Source: Ruminococcus sp.
GTDB lineage: Bacteria > Bacillota > Clostridia > Oscillospirales > Ruminococcaceae
Direction of reading: 5' to 3'
DNA: 6,168 nucleotides
NCBI GenBank assembly: GCA_014799765.1
Contig: JAAVHK010000019.1
Span: 11,251-17,418, forward strand
The notes beneath the pieces are model-generated. The model saw nothing but the letters and a program-made list of their open reading frames with translations, was not told the origin of the DNA and searched no databases. Of this stretch, positions 5,491-6,168 are shown piece by piece. Each line of letters begins with the position of its first letter. Within the stretch, counting starts at the first letter, position 1. The translations under genes and the position numbers were made by a program.

Positions 5491-5530
5491 ACGTTATGCC
5501 GGTAGTATAATGCGACTTCCGGCATAATGT
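5491..5530. terminator. Hairpin after purM, possible terminator
   Basis: ACGTTATGCCGG (5491-5502) pairs with CCGGCATAATGT (5519-5530): 12 pairs with one G-T wobble, around a 16-nt loop. It starts 8 nt after the purM stop. The + strand tail (AAATTAATTCCG) has no T run, whereas the - strand reading continues into CTTTTTACTT. It is a plausible transcript end or 3' stabiliser for purM, but on sequence alone it looks better as a terminator for leftward transcription. Confidence 0.5.
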
Positions 5531-5563
5531 AAATTAATTCCGTATGAAATCATATAAATAACT

Positions 5564-6028
5564 ATGAAAACAAGTATAATAGATATAATATGGGCTGTAG
5601 TTTCAATGATAGTACTGGCGGTATCGTTCAGAATGGGATATTTAATATATGGACTTCTGATTATATATTCAATGATGACTGTAATATTTTTCGGACATAT
5701 ATTCAGAATACGTGCGTACATGGAAAAAAGTATTGCGGTATTCGGGAAGATAACCGAGTACCACAAGGAAAAAACCGGTAAAGGATTCTGTCCGGTAGTA
5801 CAGTTCACTACAGAGGACGGCAGGGAAATAACATCAATATATACCGTCGTTGAAAGAAAACCTCATTATGAAACCGGTACGGAAACTATGATATGTTATG
5901 ACCCACAGAACCCCATGTCATTTTATTTTGCGGGTCGGGAAGAAGAACTTACTTCCACATATTACCGGTTTATAATAATCGGTGGGATAATTTCAGTTAT
6001 TCTGCTGATATTGTCAGTAATCTTATAA
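5564..6028 (+). CDS. DUF3592-like membrane protein
   Basis: A 154-residue protein with two predicted membrane segments at the N-terminus (about 5-21 and 25-45), a soluble domain (about 50-132) and a third segment at the C-terminal end (about 136-154). The soluble part has the DUF3592 pattern: a G-x-I/V strand (GKITEY, 61-66), a central PVVQFTTEDGRE (77-88), and the YDPQNPMSFYF run (112-122) typical of the family's Y-D-P-x-N-P element. The biochemical function of this family is unknown. The start is less certain than others: no good ribosome site precedes the ATG, and TATAAA ends only 5 nt before it, so a leaderless or weakly translated message is possible. An upstream ATG at 5544 is followed within a few codons by a stop. 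Nothing ties it to purine synthesis. Confidence 0.8.
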   Translation: MKTSIIDIIWAVVSMIVLAVSFRMGYLIYGLLIIYSMMTVIFFGHIFRIRAYMEKSIAVFGKITEYHKEKTGKGFCPVVQFTTEDGREITSIYTVVERKPHYETGTETMICYDPQNPMSFYFAGREEELTSTYYRFIIIGGIISVILLILSVIL

Positions 6029-6044
6029 AGGAGTGATTTTTTAT

Positions 6045-6168
6045 ATGAAATGTCCATATTGCGGTGGCGAAACACGTTATGCAAAATGTGAATTCTGTGG
6101 TTCAGTCATAGAACAGTCTGCCGGTGAAACGGTCAATGAAATTATTCAGGACGTAACACAGAATATAG
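6045..6168 (+). CDS. Zinc-ribbon protein, 3' end missing
   Basis: Forty-one complete codons run to the window end without a stop. The protein opens with MKCPYCGGETRYAKCEFCGS: two C-x2-C knuckles (Cys3, Cys6 and Cys15, Cys18) spaced as in a small zinc ribbon, then a polar linker. AAAGGAG at 6027-6033 overlaps the stop codon of the preceding gene and lies 11 nt before the ATG, so the two genes are probably co-transcribed. Short N-terminal zinc ribbons of this kind often precede membrane or other domains in Firmicutes; what follows here is outside the window, so no function is assigned. Confidence 0.8.
   Translation, partial: MKCPYCGGETRYAKCEFCGSVIEQSAGETVNEIIQDVTQNI

Noticed and set aside
5494..5808. 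104-codon open frame on the - strand opposite the start of the DUF3592-like gene
   Set aside because: It overlaps the purM hairpin and the DUF3592-like gene, and no recognisable domain is seen; the + strand reading has clear membrane segments and the Y-D-P-x-N-P element.

Overview
The window looks like a piece of a Clostridia genome, most likely a Ruminococcus-type (Oscillospiraceae) gut or rumen anaerobe. This is an inference from the AT-leaning sequence, the strong AGGAGG-type ribosome sites, the distinctive PurF-like protein beginning MGGFFGAVSK, and the small DUF6440, DUF3592 and WG-repeat proteins. Every gene I can support lies on the + strand.

Layout. Positions 1-900 hold the 3' part of a WG-repeat-like protein whose start lies outside the window. 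From 938 to 4056 there is a tight purine operon: purE, two tandem DUF6440-like small genes, purC, and a PurF-like amidophosphoribosyltransferase gene. Gaps are short (an 8-nt overlap, then 23, 61 and 4 nt). A 388-nt gene-free stretch (4057-4444) follows, packed with inverted repeats and ending in a very AT-rich block. Next come purM (4445-5482), a hairpin, a DUF3592-like membrane protein (5564-6028) and the first 41 codons of a zinc-ribbon protein cut by the window end.

How the genes fit together. The PurF-like protein (PRPP to phosphoribosylamine), PurM (FGAM to AIR), PurE (carboxylation of AIR at C4, class I type by its motifs) and PurC (CAIR to SAICAR) are non-adjacent steps of de novo IMP synthesis. 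purD, purN/purT, purL, purK, purB and purH are not in this window.

Most notable points. (1) The PurF-like protein keeps its PRPP-binding loop and all four candidate Fe-S cysteines, but the N-terminal nucleophile Cys and other glutaminase residues are gone, and an in-frame upstream stop leaves no room for an alternative Cys-bearing start. It may use free ammonia, take ammonia from a partner, or have another role. (2) Two DUF6440-like paralogs of unknown function sit inside the operon between purE and purC, the first overlapping purE. (3) The leader before purM carries five inverted repeats, including a 19-bp bulged hairpin, and matches no riboswitch class I could recognise.
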